From Theocolax elegans (taxonomy: Eukaryota; Arthropoda; Insecta; Hymenoptera; Cerocephalidae): DNA of 64,000 bases. Each line of letters starts with the position of its first letter. Position 1 is the stretch's first letter. The DNA is taken from the NCBI GenBank assembly GCA_026168455.1, contig CM047427.1:86892670-86956669 (forward strand), written 5' to 3'. Positions 39,301 through 52,698 of the stretch are shown one piece after another. Position numbers and translations under genes: made by a program. The notes under the pieces were generated by a model, which saw only the letters and a program-made list of their open reading frames with translations, made no database searches and was not told where the DNA came from.

Positions 39301-42300
39301 TAATCATTTTAACGGAAAATTCAGATGATAAAAGAGCAATTTTTAATATAGTTGACCTATATGCCGACCGTGTTATATATTTTTTACGAAGAAAATGGTT
39401 TAAAAACTGTAATTCAAAGCATTTTATAATGTGATGAACATTTTTTATATTTTTCTCAATACAGAATACATATGTCTCTAAAAGTTTCGTATATAATTCT
39501 TATATATTTATTTAATATAAGTTAAAGTTATTTTATTAATGTATTGCACGTATTATTATAAATTATTAAGGTTTAATTAATTCTAATCGTCATTTATTAA
39601 ATGATATTGTAAGTATTTTACAATAACAAGCTCTTAATTTACAAATCAGCAGTGTTTCTTGAAACATCAACATTTGTATTTTTGAGATATATTTTACTTT
39701 GGCAAAGTAAAAGCTTTCAAGTTTTCATTTTTATGTTCATTATCAATTAATTGCACTGTAGAAAGTAAGAAACCAACCAAAATCGACAAAATAATGAGCG
39801 CGATTCATCATCTATTGTTTTTTTATAGAAGCAATAGTAAGTATAAAACAAGAAAGAAACTTCACTTGGAGATGTTGTACAAATTTTTAATGAGTTTCTC
39901 GATTTATGGAGACCCTCCCCATATCGGTTGACGGCTCATATCACTCGAGGACCAAGTCAAGTATTATGTTTACCCGCGCTACGCGAAACGAGGTAATCCC
40001 GTTACGGATAGTCCGGAAAAGGGAAAAAGAGAGGGAGATCACTTCGAGAAAATTGGAACGGAAAAAGGACCGAAGAGAGAAGATCCCTCCACGTCGGGTC
40101 GAAGGACCTAGAAGGGGCTGGATTATGAGTTTATGCCGGATTCCAATGGCTACCGCGAACTTCTTCTGCGGTTTAATAATTCGATTTTATCACGAGATTG
40201 AACAGCCCATTTTATTTGCTTTCTTTTCTCGAGCTTCCTACCGATCCCGTTCATTAGCTTCGCAAATAATATTAGCTTCCTCGCCGCTATGTTATCAATA
40301 AAATCACTTATTTTTCTGCCTCGTATCAAATTTTACGATACAAATATCGTACATACAAATGTGGGATATTACTATTATTTTACATAATTATGAAATTAAC
40401 TTTTAAATAATGCAACCTATTCAATCACTGGATTTTTATATGCTTTGAAAAAGCTCTAGTAAAGAATTTATTAAATTGATATTCCGTATATTTTAATGCA
40501 TCGCATTTTTTTACTATATATATTTTCAGTATAAATGACACTATATATCAATAAAGAACGAGCTTTTCATTGAAATAAAATGCATATTGAAAGAGAATAA
40601 CAGTATTTTCAAAGGGAATTTTATCAAAAGTGACTTTTTAGATACGTTAAAAGCATGTAATGAAAAATGCATTGTGACTATATTTAGTTAACAGTATTAA
40701 TGGGAACGTTTTAAATTCATACATAAACTTTGACATTATTGTAACTATGATATTATATTCCCATACAATACAAATAAATTATCATAAAATCGTATCGTTG
40801 AAATATTTTATGAGATTATTAATACAACGATATTAATCTTTAATCTTTTTTTATTATAATATGGAAAGTTGACGTGACAGATGACTGTGATAACAATTTT
40901 AAACATTTTTATACGTTTAAGTATAAGTGACAAGTCGTTTCTACTGTATAAATTTTAATATAATAAAATAATAATCTTAAAACAATAAATAAATAAGCTT
41001 GGAGAATTTAATCTCCCTACTTATTTATTTTCATAGTTCGCAGTAGTCCAGTTCTACATTTATTTATCCTGAGTACTTTTTTCTTACGTCGACGTTGTCA
41101 AAAGAAATAAAATTTAGTAATATAGTAGCAATTGTGAAGCATCATAATAACCTAGACAATCGAAAGAAAGTTGTTTCGACTGCGTAAACTAAAATACCGA
41201 GAGCGGAATATATACGTTTGGCCACATCATCTTTAAGCTACTCAGTCGTCAAAGAAGAAAAGCATCTTACGTTGATCCAAAAGAAGCCCTTTCTCTCTAA
41301 AATGTAGGTCCGATTCCTCAGCATCAGCAATCCAATTTCCCCCGGGCGCGGAACGTAAAAGACTTTGGTTCCAATCAACCAGCACTCGTAATTAAAAAAG
41401 AAAAGACACGCCCGCATGCATGATAAACAGAAGAGCAATGGCTTGCAGGGTGCAGGTTGGCCAGACGCAAAAAACGAGTGGTAAAGCAAAAGGACCGGGT
41501 GATCTCGCGAACCCCGGTATTGTGTACACACAGTCTCTTGTCTTTTGAGCTTGGCAGCCTCGCCGCTCTCGCGTCTGTCTCCTTTCATTACTCGGTACTA
41601 GGTAGATAGGTATACACCGACGGATGTATAGATGTATATACACGAACCGAGTCTCTCAGGAGCGAGTCTGAGCTCTTTTTCGTTCCCTCCGTCACGGAAT
41701 TCCACTTCGGGCCGCGAGTACACGACGGATTCCGCGTCGAGTGCCCAGGTTGGACGAGTCCTCGAAATTTTTCAAGGATTAAATGTTTTTCCAACGGAAG
41801 TGCACCAGGTTTCTTCTTCCTTCTATTTACGCTGGATTTTTCTCTTCGAATTTTTAAGGATTACGTATCAAGCATTTAAACCCTTTTCTTGGTAACAAAC
41901 TGTCCTGTACCCACTGATTTCTAAATAAATAATAAATAATTTATTATCATTTCTTTTCGTTATTCACATTTTCACCATTTACGTTATGTATAAGCCAGAG
42001 GATAGATAAACGTTAATCGAGCCGAAAATACATGCATTCTACATTAATACATTGATGTTTAACATTCTAAAATTAATCATATTTGACTGATAGGTTCGGT
42101 GAACCAGTTACTGGATCCTGCAAGGAGAGAACAAACACCAGTATAATTTCATTTGCTTGGTTTCATATTTGTCCTTATAATTATATAATACGTAAACGCG
42201 TACATCCAACTAATTACAAATTTTCGAGCTTATTTCTTTTCCCATAAAAATTTTGGATATTTTGCGCATTAAATATTGCATATGCAAATATTGCACACGT

Positions 42301-42798
42301 AAATATTTTCTTCACCCAACTCAAGGGAGAATCACCCGCTTAACGCTTTAATTGTGCAATGCACTATTTTCAGATACGATTATATCCAAATAAATAAATT
42401 ATGAAAAATTAATACTTTCAATACGAAAAGTTTTAAATGAAAGAGTATGCTTTCAGATTCTCTTTGACTATTTGCCTTACTCTTATTCAGTCTTATGATC
42501 GACGAAGTTTAAGCATTTCGTTCAACTACTTTAGTTTCCTTACAGTTTTTCGTTCAAAAATCTATTTCATAAGTTCAGTCAAATTTTTCAATAAATGCAC
42601 TATTTACCCATACCTCATGCCCTTTTAATACAATTGTAAGTTAAATAGTATATCTAGACATTATTAGTGCCAATAATGGAGTAAAGTAAAATGAATAAAA
42701 TATTATACATTTCAAAGACTACAGTGCAACCTCACTCACGAATCTAATAATTAGTTTCTCCAAATATCGAGTGTTTCAGCATATTCAACCCGTATTTA
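36341..42798. other. AT-rich DNA with scattered GC patches
   Basis: Apart from repeat family A copy 2, GC-richer patches lie at 38740-39010, 39900-40300 and 41190-41830. Frames in them are unrecognised and overlap antisense frames. Confidence 0.5.
37960..38660 (+). repeat. Dispersed repeat family A, copy 2 (internally deleted)
   Basis: Second copy of the family described at 26617-27658, matching at both ends and through the middle blocks but lacking roughly 340 bp of the central part. The right end is again ACGAAGGAGCAA (38649-38660). Both copies are on the plus strand, about 11.3 kb apart. Confidence 0.65.
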
Positions 42799-43020
42799 GG
42801 CTATTCGGGGTACTCGTGAAAGTATATCACCGGTGCGGTTTACACGTTGCATCCTCTTGATAATTGGATCGGAAATCGATCCTGGACGATTGCGTTATTG
42901 ATCGCGTATCGCGAAGGACTCACAGTCTTTTCCAATCTTGAAGCCAAACAAAGTCGTGGGTCCGTCGCGGGTCCTCGGGCGATCCAAGGAAAGGATCGAG
43001 ACCAAGAGTAAACAGAAATA
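42799..43020 (+). repeat. Dispersed GC-rich repeat family B, copy 2
   Basis: Partner of 36116-36340 in the same orientation. Both copies carry short open frames in the same register whose translations are alike (PSRILGRAKERIE and PSRVLGRSKERIE). This may be chance preservation in a high-identity block or a trace of former coding sequence. The surrounding 43020-43380 stays fairly GC-rich but no longer matches the first copy. Confidence 0.7.
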
Positions 43021-45774
43021 CAGCACATGGGCGCGAACCCGCGGGTTTTTCGATTACTCTGTACGTGCTTGCAAAGATGGACAATTTATTTCCGATATTT
43101 CTCGAGCGCAAATATCTTACTGTTATTTTTGATACCAAAGGGAATTATTTTACCGCGAGGAGAAATTTCGTTTTCACGGTGGAATCAGTTTTCTTCTTTC
43201 TCTTTAACCCAACGTTGCGAATCAGCTCGGAATATTTTCTTTGTTTTAAACAATGGAACTGAAAATATCGTGGTACTGCGCTGTAAAATTAAAAACTTTT
43301 CTCGTGTTAAGTTTCGACGGAAAATTTTTTACGTTGCAATTTTCGGTAGATTTTTACTTTCCCGTATGCAGCTGTAATTAATGAACCTCTTATTATTACA
43401 GCTAAATACACAATTAACTGGATATTTATATAATAAACCTCGTATTTTATTGGGCACACATTTTCTGCAAAATGTTGATGTATAATGGAAAGCTTTTTTT
43501 CATAACACCGAGATTTTCATTATCGTAATGAAAAGAGGATGTAATACTTCTAATTAAATAAAAACGATACTGAAAACCGTAGCATCGATAATATTTTTAA
43601 AATTTATTATTTCGCTTCTTTAAGTGCACTTTTCTCATGACAGACGAATTGTTTCCGATATCTCCTGCGAAATTACTTACCGCTATTTCAGCTCCAGGGG
43701 AAATGTTTCCCATGAGACGTGTGTGTAGCGAATATAACGTTTTTGCGATTTGTTTTTCGGAACTGCTGTCCGTAGTGAGTTGGCGGGGAATCCTTTTGCG
43801 GAAAACGAGGTTTATATTTCCCCAAAGATGGCTGAAATCTGGATAACAAATCATCTTCATTTTACACGATATATTGGATTACGCTTTTTGTAATAAGTAT
43901 AAATAAATTGTCGAAATACTCTACCCCTATAAATAATCGAGATGTTCGTGAATTTTTTACATGAAAACGTATTATAGAAAACTTTATTCATTTTAAATAA
44001 ATACTGCGCACATACTATGAGAGTGGGTGAATTTTTACGCGTATTAAATAAATGTAATAGTTAGTAAAGTGTGTCTTAAATTATAATAATTCTTTACTTA
44101 AAATAATGATTTTTGTTAGCATTATTTAATAATTCAATTATTTTACGTGCAGACTACAAATATTATTTAACGAAGAAAATACGCATCAACCGAATTTCAA
44201 GAGTGAAGATAAATCATTTCTACATTAAAATTATTTAAAATAAATATTTCAGAGTATACCCCTTCATCATTCGCAGATAAAAGAATATTTTACGAAGGAA
44301 AAAAAATGGTCTAAAACTAATGTTCAGTCAGGGTTTATCCAACAGTGAAAGAGGAAAAGTAAAAAAGATCACCGAACGTCGGCTCTAGGGTCAAGTAGGA
44401 AGCGTCAAGACGAGGCTTACGACGAGAGAAGAGTCTCAACAGATATATTATCGCGCACCAGACACGGAAAGAGGAAAAGGAAGTAAAAAGGCCGTGCGGG
44501 GAGTGGGAAAGAAGAATAAAAGTGCGATACGCGGAAAATCGCACACATCTATGGCAAAAGTACAAATGGAGCTATAGTCTGGCGCGGTTATAAAACATGC
44601 AGGCGGAAAAATGCATTGCCATAAAAAATTCCATTCGACGCCGCTCGGTACGTGCGTCTGTGCAACATAGTGCGAAACGATAGCATCTTCATAATTTCAA
44701 CTTCCACGCCCCCCCACATGCGACGTCGATGCGAAATTCTGCGTTTTGTTCTTGCAGTTGTGTACCGTACTCAACCCCATTCGCACTACTGTTTGATACT
44801 TACTTATAATACAAACTAAGTATACAATACGAGACTATCTTTTCGTTCTTTTATTTTTAAAGTTCTTCTTAAGAAGTCCGGAATACGTCTTCCTATTTTT
44901 TTTTATTCTAGGCAAACGAATTTTTTCTTTTGGTCTTTTGTCGGATAATTTGCAAGCGTTCATTACGGTATAATTGCTGCAGCACAGTTTTCAAGTCATT
45001 TATAATTTAAATTATGAAATATTAAATCGAAAAATTGTTGTACTTTAGCTTAGAAATAAATAAAATATAATAAATATAATAACGTGAAAAATAATTAAAA
45101 GGTAAAGATGAGAATTAAAATATAATAATCGTTTTCACTATATCAAGAAAAGAGAATAGTTTAGGTATTATTATATGTTGAATAAGTATGACTGTGTTGT
45201 ACTGTATAATACTGTACTATTAATTCAAAGTTAATAGAATAATGTAAATTGAAAGTATATTTTGGTTATTGCTAAATTTATATGCATGTGCATTGACTGC
45301 AGTTGAATTATTGATAAATTATAAATTTCAATATTGTCGGAGATAGAAGATTGTTTAGAATGTATTTAGTATATATAGGGCTTTTGAATCATGGCGACTT
45401 GGTATTGAAGGGCTCACGCCTCCATTATGGAGTTTCAGCGATACGAGAAGTCTCAGTTGCTTCTAATAAGTTAGAGGACTGGTACCTCTAAAGTCGAATC
45501 CACTTTTGTCAAGACTTGCAATACACAACTTCTAGAGAGTACGTATCACCCTGCACTTAATTAATACATTCCAAACATATATAACACAAAGTAAATTATT
45601 CCGCTAAAATTTTCAAATTATACAAATATTACTACTCATCAATAACTATATTAATAATATCCAACGGGTTTTAATTTATATACATATATGATAAAATTGA
45701 GATGTACACGTATATAATTTTTTGTAATTAAATGTACATGCATCTAAGTAATAAATCAAATATATTCACGTGCG

Positions 45775-45801
45775 TATATGTATATATATATATATATATA
45801 T
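45775..45801 (+). repeat. (TA)n microsatellite
   Basis: About thirteen TA units with one G near the left end; marks the left edge of the CpG-rich island that begins near 45830. Confidence 0.9.
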
Positions 45802-46375
45802 CGGTCATCTTGAAATAAATGGAATGTTGGAGTGAATCTCGGATCAAAGGACATTCCGAGCATGTGGTCAAAATTTATTAAAAATATTCCAGCACATATC
45901 GCAAGCTCCAGATGTTAAAATATCCGAGAGATAGGAAAAGGAAAGAAAACCCGTAGGTAAAATTAAAGGCGGCGTCCGCGTTTCCAGATCGTAATAAATC
46001 TTTCAGTCAAAGCCGCGGCCCGTGAAACGAATAAGAGGGTAGCCGGGGCGCGCATAGCAATATCTCGCGGGCGTGTTGTTTGCAAAGGTATCCTACCTCA
46101 GCAGCAGTTGCCCCCGAGATACAATCCAGAAGCTCACTTCTCGGTACAAGAATGTATCCGGATCTTTGAGTCTTCGGTATTTCGGCGGCCCGAAGGAAAA
46201 GCTGACCAGCCCGAGCGCAATTTCTCATCTAAAGTTCGCAGCTGACCCCCGCGGAAACAGAGGCGATGGCACAAAGCTACGAGGTCAAAAGAATTTTCGT
46301 AGCTGGGTTAAACGCCCTGAAGGCCGGAATGCGTTTCCCAGCACACAGATATACAGTCAGAGTACGTACGCTTGC

Positions 46376-46376
46376 C

Positions 46377-46409
<33 letters not shown>

Positions 46410-46421
46410 GCGCGCGCGCGG
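46376..46421 (+). repeat. Compound microsatellite (CT)n(CA)n(CG)n
   Basis: Three dinucleotide tracts follow each other without interruption: CT to about 46397, CA to about 46410, CG to about 46421. The alternating CA/CG portion can adopt Z-DNA. The longest open frame of the window (46073-46606) runs through it, which argues against that frame being a gene. Confidence 0.95.
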
Positions 46422-47568
46422 CCAGTATCAACGAGTATAATGCCTCGTCTGAAGTTGAACCCAACGTCGGGCAGTCTGACCATGGAATGCTTTTACTACT
46501 GAAGACCGCGGGCCAGCTTTTACCCGAAAGAATTATGAGTCTCGATGCGCGAAGACGTAAAGTCACTATGCGCGGTGAAAAACAGTTAACTCGGTACGAG
46601 ACGTGACTTTCGACTCCATTTTTACTTAGGTCCTTTTATCACGGGAGCGTAAAACTCCGAGTAAGATACGCTATAGACTGCGCCTGCAGATCGAAAATTG
46701 GCCAGGAGAAATTGTAGCTTGGTCGCCGCCGCGCGGACGTTTAGTCTGTATATAGGTATATCCATATAGGTGTATAAACATAGGCCTCTTGTTTTCTTTC
46801 GTTTGATTCCGCTTCTCGTAATTCTTTCTCGCTTTCGCGAGTGATAAATCCTTAAGCTGATTTGACTGTTACTACTGCGAATTCCAAGGGGAATAAAGTA
46901 AACTGCGTAGCTACAGTAAAGTCCAACTTACCGGCGCTACTCAACAGAGACGAGGATCATTTTCTTCTCGAGTAACGAGTAACCTTTTCCTCGAGAACGA
47001 AACGTTATTTACATTTTATTTCCTATATCTTCGTAAAATTCCTTTTTGTCGATGAAATTGCGTTACGAAACTTCGTACTCCCGCGGCGTATACACACGAC
47101 CGGCTGTTAGTACAACTTCATAATTCAACTTTCAAAATCGTAAATATATAGAGAATTTCGTAAATGCTGAGTAAACCAGAAAAACCGTCGAAAAATCAAA
47201 TTAAATATTTAGTAAATAAAAGGTAAATTGAAAACCCGGCAGTTAAACTATACGATGTTTACTATCGGAATTGTTGTATATTAAACTATAGACGTAGTCG
47301 TTACAGTAGAGAGGAATGTTTATCATCGACGTGAAGAACAAGGGAAAGGTAACCCTAACCTCGATTCGAGCCGCGTATTGTACGGTAGATCGTACGCGAG
47401 CATACTTCGTGAAACTCATTTCCCGGTAAGGAAGGAGAAAAGCAAACAAAAAAGTCTCCGTCCTCTTGATTTATGAATCGAGCCAATAAACCGAGAGCGC
47501 GATAAAAAAGACGAAAGGAGATGGAATAATGTCCAGCTTAACGTCTACATTTGACAAGGGTCTGAAAA

Positions 47569-47606
47569 GTGTGTGTGTGTGTGGGTGTGGATGTGGGTGA
47601 GCGCGC
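47569..47606 (+). repeat. (GT)n microsatellite, degenerate at its right end
   Basis: A GT run decaying into GGGTGT and GGATGT units. Confidence 0.9.
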
Positions 47607-48840
47607 ATATGGAAGAAGAACTATAAAAAAGGAATTGTAACTGCGCGGGTTGCATTAAACTCGTAGGCCATTTTCTCGTACGTACCGGCTTATGATACAT
47701 ACGGGCGAGAAAGCCAAGATCGTTTTGTTTATCGCCGTGCATTCCGCTGCATGTACGGCGACAAATGCGTCTTTCTCGCGCGTTACGCGGAACTTGAGAG
47801 CAGCCAAGAGACGCGAATGTCCGCGATATCTAAGGCTCCGTAAACATGCGAGAAGAGCGCACTGCGTGTACGTATATGTGATGGAAGAAAAAAATGGATA
47901 TATAAACTTGCATGATAATAAATCCGAAATACGTCGGGTTACGCGTCGAGATGAACAGCATCACTTCGGTCGTTCACATGCAAAACGGCTGTTTTACATA
48001 GATAATACATTATTTACATGCGGATATTTGTGGCTCATTCGATAAATAAATACCTTTCTTCTTTTTCTTTTCTCCTTTATTACTTTTTTTCTCTGGAAAT
48101 AACCATATAACGTGGTAACGTAAATGCTCCGGATACTGGACTAAAATTCGTCGCAAGATTCGAAAGAGCACGAGTATACCGATCGCAGCCAAATTCTAAT
48201 GCATTTTCGAGCTTCGTACGCTGACAAAAATGGATCCTTACTCTAAGTAGAATTATTTCGAAATATGCGCCAAGAAGAAAATTTGTTCGATATAGAATAT
48301 GCTTTAGAGGGTATATGGATATATATACTATATAGTTCATTTATTAACTATTTTTGTTCAAGACGATTCGTTTTAACTATCAAAGAAACGTTCTCTTTAA
48401 AAACGCGGTTTAAATTATTCTTATTAAAGTAAATATTTCCTCTCAATGAACGATATAAATGTACTTATTTTTAACTTGGTTGTATACGTGTTAATACCAT
48501 GCACTCCAAATTATGTATATAAGGATTTAACAGCTTGTGTTAAAACTTATACAATGAGATCTACAGCTTACATTTTATTTATTTAACAATATAATATGGA
48601 AGGACATGAAAAAACATTTATTTTATAAAATCACAAGTCGAGTGTATATATTGCTGCTGACAATGCCGACTTTACTTCGACGCAATTTTGTATATTATGA
48701 TATCCATAAATGTAAAATAACAATAAAGGCAGATGAAAAGGTAATAATAATCTTGAGTTCAATTTTTATGGGGGCATAACGGTAGAAAACGATTCTCCAT
48801 AATGATTTTAGAATTTGTAAAGCCGAAATTCAATGATACG

Positions 48841-51800
48841 AGAAACTGCAAAACCCAGAGCACTCGCAGAATAGCGCGAGTGGCGTAACGCGGCGGGTAC
48901 ACCTCTCAGTCCTCTCGGTACGACGTTCGTTCTCGAGATCATGTCGAGGCCCTTAAAACCGGCAATTCCGTCGTAAGAATCCACGTATCGCTACGGTTGG
49001 AAGCGAAAGAGCCGCGCTCACTGCCTATATCCGAAAGGCCGTCGGCCCTGCAGCCACAAGGGATTGAGCGAGGCGTGAGCCACGAGTTTAGCGGCCGGAG
49101 GTACGGTGGTAGTAAATGGATTTACGCGAGCAAAGTTATTTCGCGAGGAGCGAATGTCGCGCGCCTGGCGTGAATCATAAGCCAAGAGAACGTCTAGGAG
49201 AGTCGGCGACGGGTTCAGACTTCAGGTACCTATAGGACCGATGGAATGTGGCCAAGTCTCGCCGGGTCCGTGAAAGAAATATGGGACCGAGGCAGGATTA
49301 CTGGATCCGCACATGCGATTTCCAAACGAATTCCGTATGTGTGCCTCGATCCAATAAAAACCAATATTTTTTCTTTCGTACTCTATACACTTTCTCGCGC
49401 TCAGATTACCGCTCAGAGTCGAGTATACAAAGATTGATTGATATGTTTATTGACAAATCAGTGGAGAGCTATACCTTGTTCAAAATAGAAAACATTCGCG
49501 TACTCGAAAATTGATTGTACGATTTTCGGAAACTCGAAATCTCGTGATGTGATACGAACTAGTTTCCACGTTGGGTATACTATTCAAAGTTTCTTTACTG
49601 TTAAACAATTATTATTAAATGTAACATTACTCAATATTAAATATTTATATATAATTTACAATTTCTAGTGAACAATGATAAAATTATTTATTTATAAATT
49701 AAACTGAACATTTTCTTTTCTCAAAAGACATCTGACTATATTTTCAACTTTATCACTTTGTATATGATATACGAAGACTGCTTTATGGTTAAAAATAATA
49801 TTACAGCCCAAGTCCGAAATAAGAAAGGAAACCTTAATCTAAAAATATAAACTGCTATGCTATATTATTTCCACAATCACAGTAGTACTAAAGATTCGAT
49901 AAAATTAGAACTAAATTAAAATTTCCAAAACATCATTTTACTGTACATATTCGCTTGGTCTATTTATGTTAATTTGAAATTTTAGTGTATATTACTGTAT
50001 AATATGTATATAAGTATCTTTCTGCGAAAAACTCTTTAAATATATGTATAATTAGATCGTAATGATAAAATGTAATTGTACGTTTATAAATAAATTTTGG
50101 ATATACGTATGAACAGTACGTAAGGTATTGGTTATCGTTAAGCGTATATAGTATTAAAAATCCTTCTTTTGAGATGTATATCTGTGTCTATATGCAAGAA
50201 TCGATTCATTCCAAGTATAAGACAGAGTCGAAAGTTCTTGCCAGGTTGATATGTCCGAAAAACACCTGCAGTCGGTTGCGCATATGTGTACCCTTATAAC
50301 CGCGGCACACATATGGTCGCACGATGTCGTAAAACAGTCGACGCTTTCCGAGTGAGAGATACTACTTTACGGACGTCCCTAAATAGCTTTCCTATATTTT
50401 GAGGGATGCACACCGCGTTGGATACATTTTTCAAACACCGCTTCGTGAGTTGGTTTATGAAAAAAAATTGCAGGTTGATACGAGGAAATTTATTGAATTC
50501 CATTTAGATGCTCTCATTTTTTGGTCGTACGGAGCGTCATATACCGAGGACACCGTGAATGCGAAATGTTTCGCAAAAAATATACATTTAACTATCAATT
50601 TCAAAAATGTCTACCATTGTAGTGCAAACTTTCAGATATACATACGGGAAATTTAATAACTGAACATGTTTTTCGTCACTTTGTACTTGGATCAGCTTTT
50701 CGAACGTCGAAAAAAAAAAAAAAAAACGAAGGGTCGACGAGCGAAACACACAATATGCATGACGCGTCAAAAAAAGCCCTTTATTGCGCCGTCTGAGCGA
50801 AACCCTACCCAAAAAGTTTCACAGATATCAGGGAACAACGATAACTTCCCTCGTTTTTTCCGTTCCTGCCTTCGCAAAACTCGGTATACCTTTGACGCGC
50901 GAAAATAAATTTAATCCCGTGACGTCGAAGCTTCCGTAGTCCTTTTACCTATTATTTGACTCGAATGGGGAATAGGGACCGATAGCGTAAAAGTCAGGCG
51001 AAAATGATTTTAGCATCGATGTAACGTTCTACGGAAACGTAACGCGGATTACACGGACCGACCGGACGATTTCCATATTTTGCAAGCGGCACGTGCATCC
51101 AGTGATTTCTATTCATCGATCCACATTGTGGAGATGCTCTTTCTCTCCCCCCTCCTCTCGCTCTATCTCTCTCTCCCCTCCCCCTCCTCCCTCCCTCTCT
51201 CTCTCTTTCTCTCTCGATGCGGCCTGCGCTCTCGGAGATGTTTACTGTCGAACGCTTTATGAAAATCAATTTTCCCTAGACGATGCTTCAATTTACGGTA
51301 AATTTGAAAACAAATTTTTGCATTAAAATATAGAGAATTTTATTGGTAGCTGTGGTACATTTAAATTCTCTGTATTATTGTGATAATTTCCTAGAATTAA
51401 TGTATGCTATGCATTTTTTAAATTATTGCATTAATCAAAACCGCAAAAGTTTTATTTTTAATACACACTATGACAGGGTTTATAAAACGTTTACTATGAC
51501 GGTAATTTATTATAATTTACAAAGTTTTTAAAAAATAAAGAAATAATATGATTTATAATATGATTTAATAAAAATTACTATATATTTTATAGCAAATATT
51601 ACGTAGATAGTAATTTACGTTATAAATTGTGCTAAAATTTACTATAAATGCATGAATATTTTCTATAAAATATGGTGAGTATTTTGATATTCCAAGTATA
51701 TGTCACAACATCATTATAAAATATTGTAATTTTTATTAAATAATTTTTCTCAGTGTGCAAATAACATACAGAAATTCTAGTAAAGGGATGTAATAATTTG

Positions 51801-52649
51801 CATTCCTTGAAATTCCGTAGTCTGAATATTTATATAAATTTCTGGTATTTTCTTTTTCATCGTACTTAAAAAAATACGTTGAACTGCCAATAACATGTGT
51901 ACCTCAATAACGTGGTACTATATAGCGTCACTCCGGTGTGCCGTTACACTTACACGCGTGCGCCTTTACGAAGAGAAATTCGTTACCGTTATAGCATGGA
52001 CCCTAGAACTGAAAAAGGTATGTCCTACTCAATAAAACAAAAATTTATTTATACAACTTTTTCTTGGAATAGATATATTTCTGTCCCCAAAATTACTGTA
52101 TCAGCACACTCGTGAAAATCTAATAGTTTCAAATATAAATTTCGAAATATATACATATTATATATAACTACAGTTAAAATATAAATTCTATTATTTATTA
52201 TAGTACCTTACTTATGATTTGATGCAAATTATTGTAAATAAGTAAGTAAATAAACAAAATCTTTTATAGTAAACGCGAATAAATTAAATTTTATAGAAAT
52301 GTCTATTATAAAAAATATAATTTTATTGTAACAAGTGTATATATATATTGCTTATATTATTACGAATGTAATCGAAAAAAGTCCTACAGACGCAATGCAT
52401 TGATGCCGTAGTAGCAGCAGTTTGATGAGAATCAATCACGAGCCTAGAAATATGTTTTGCGACACGTTCCTAATGAAACACCATCACTATCATAACATTA
52501 TAAGAATAAAATTTTTCATTACTTATTGCAATATAGAATAATAATACACGAAGAAAAATCGCAGCAGAGTGTAGACTATATAAGTAACGAATTTCCCTGC
52601 ATGTTGTTCTGGCGCAGAAGGCGCGATACATAACATGCAAGGATAAGGG

Positions 52650-52650
<1 letters not shown>
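48841..52650. other. CpG-rich islands around AT-rich DNA
   Basis: 48850-49440 is one of the most CpG-dense stretches of the window. 50210-51240 is GC-richer and holds an A-run at 50710-50725 and the polypyrimidine tract. 49560-50160 and 51300-51880 are AT-rich and empty. Confidence 0.5.
51139..51219 (+). repeat. 80-bp polypyrimidine (CT-rich) tract
   Basis: Nearly pure C/T, with CTCC and TCTC units and only a few A or G bases. Open frames on both strands here are low-complexity artefacts. Confidence 0.85.

Positions 52651-52695
<45 letters not shown>
52651..52695 (+). repeat. (GA)n microsatellite, about 21 units
   Basis: An uninterrupted GA run at 52653-52695 with a G-rich left flank; the longest simple purine repeat in the window. 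GA repeats bind GAGA-type factors in insects, but a site inside a pure microsatellite is weak evidence of function. Confidence 0.95.

Positions 52696-52698
<3 letters not shown>

Larger units (their letters stand above)
43021..48840. other. Alternating composition, no gene seen
   Basis: GC-rich patches lie at 43600-43850, 44330-44790, 45830-46780 and 46880-47980. The 43597-43860 patch is open on both strands but lacks any recognisable motif. AT-rich DNA fills the rest. Confidence 0.5.

Noticed and set aside
43597..43860. Frames open on both strands over the same 260 bp
   Set aside because: Neither translation shows a motif I recognise; mutual openness is common in GC-rich non-coding DNA.
45390..45510. 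tRNA-like or SINE-like signals: TGGCGACTTGG, a 7-bp hairpin at 45470-45490 and GTCGAATCC
   Set aside because: The A-box and B-box resemblances each have several mismatches, the spacing is too long, and no cloverleaf can be drawn.
46073..46606. Longest open frame, 177 codons, plus strand
   Set aside because: It crosses the CT/CA/CG microsatellite, has no recognisable domain, and overlaps frames in the other phase and on the other strand.
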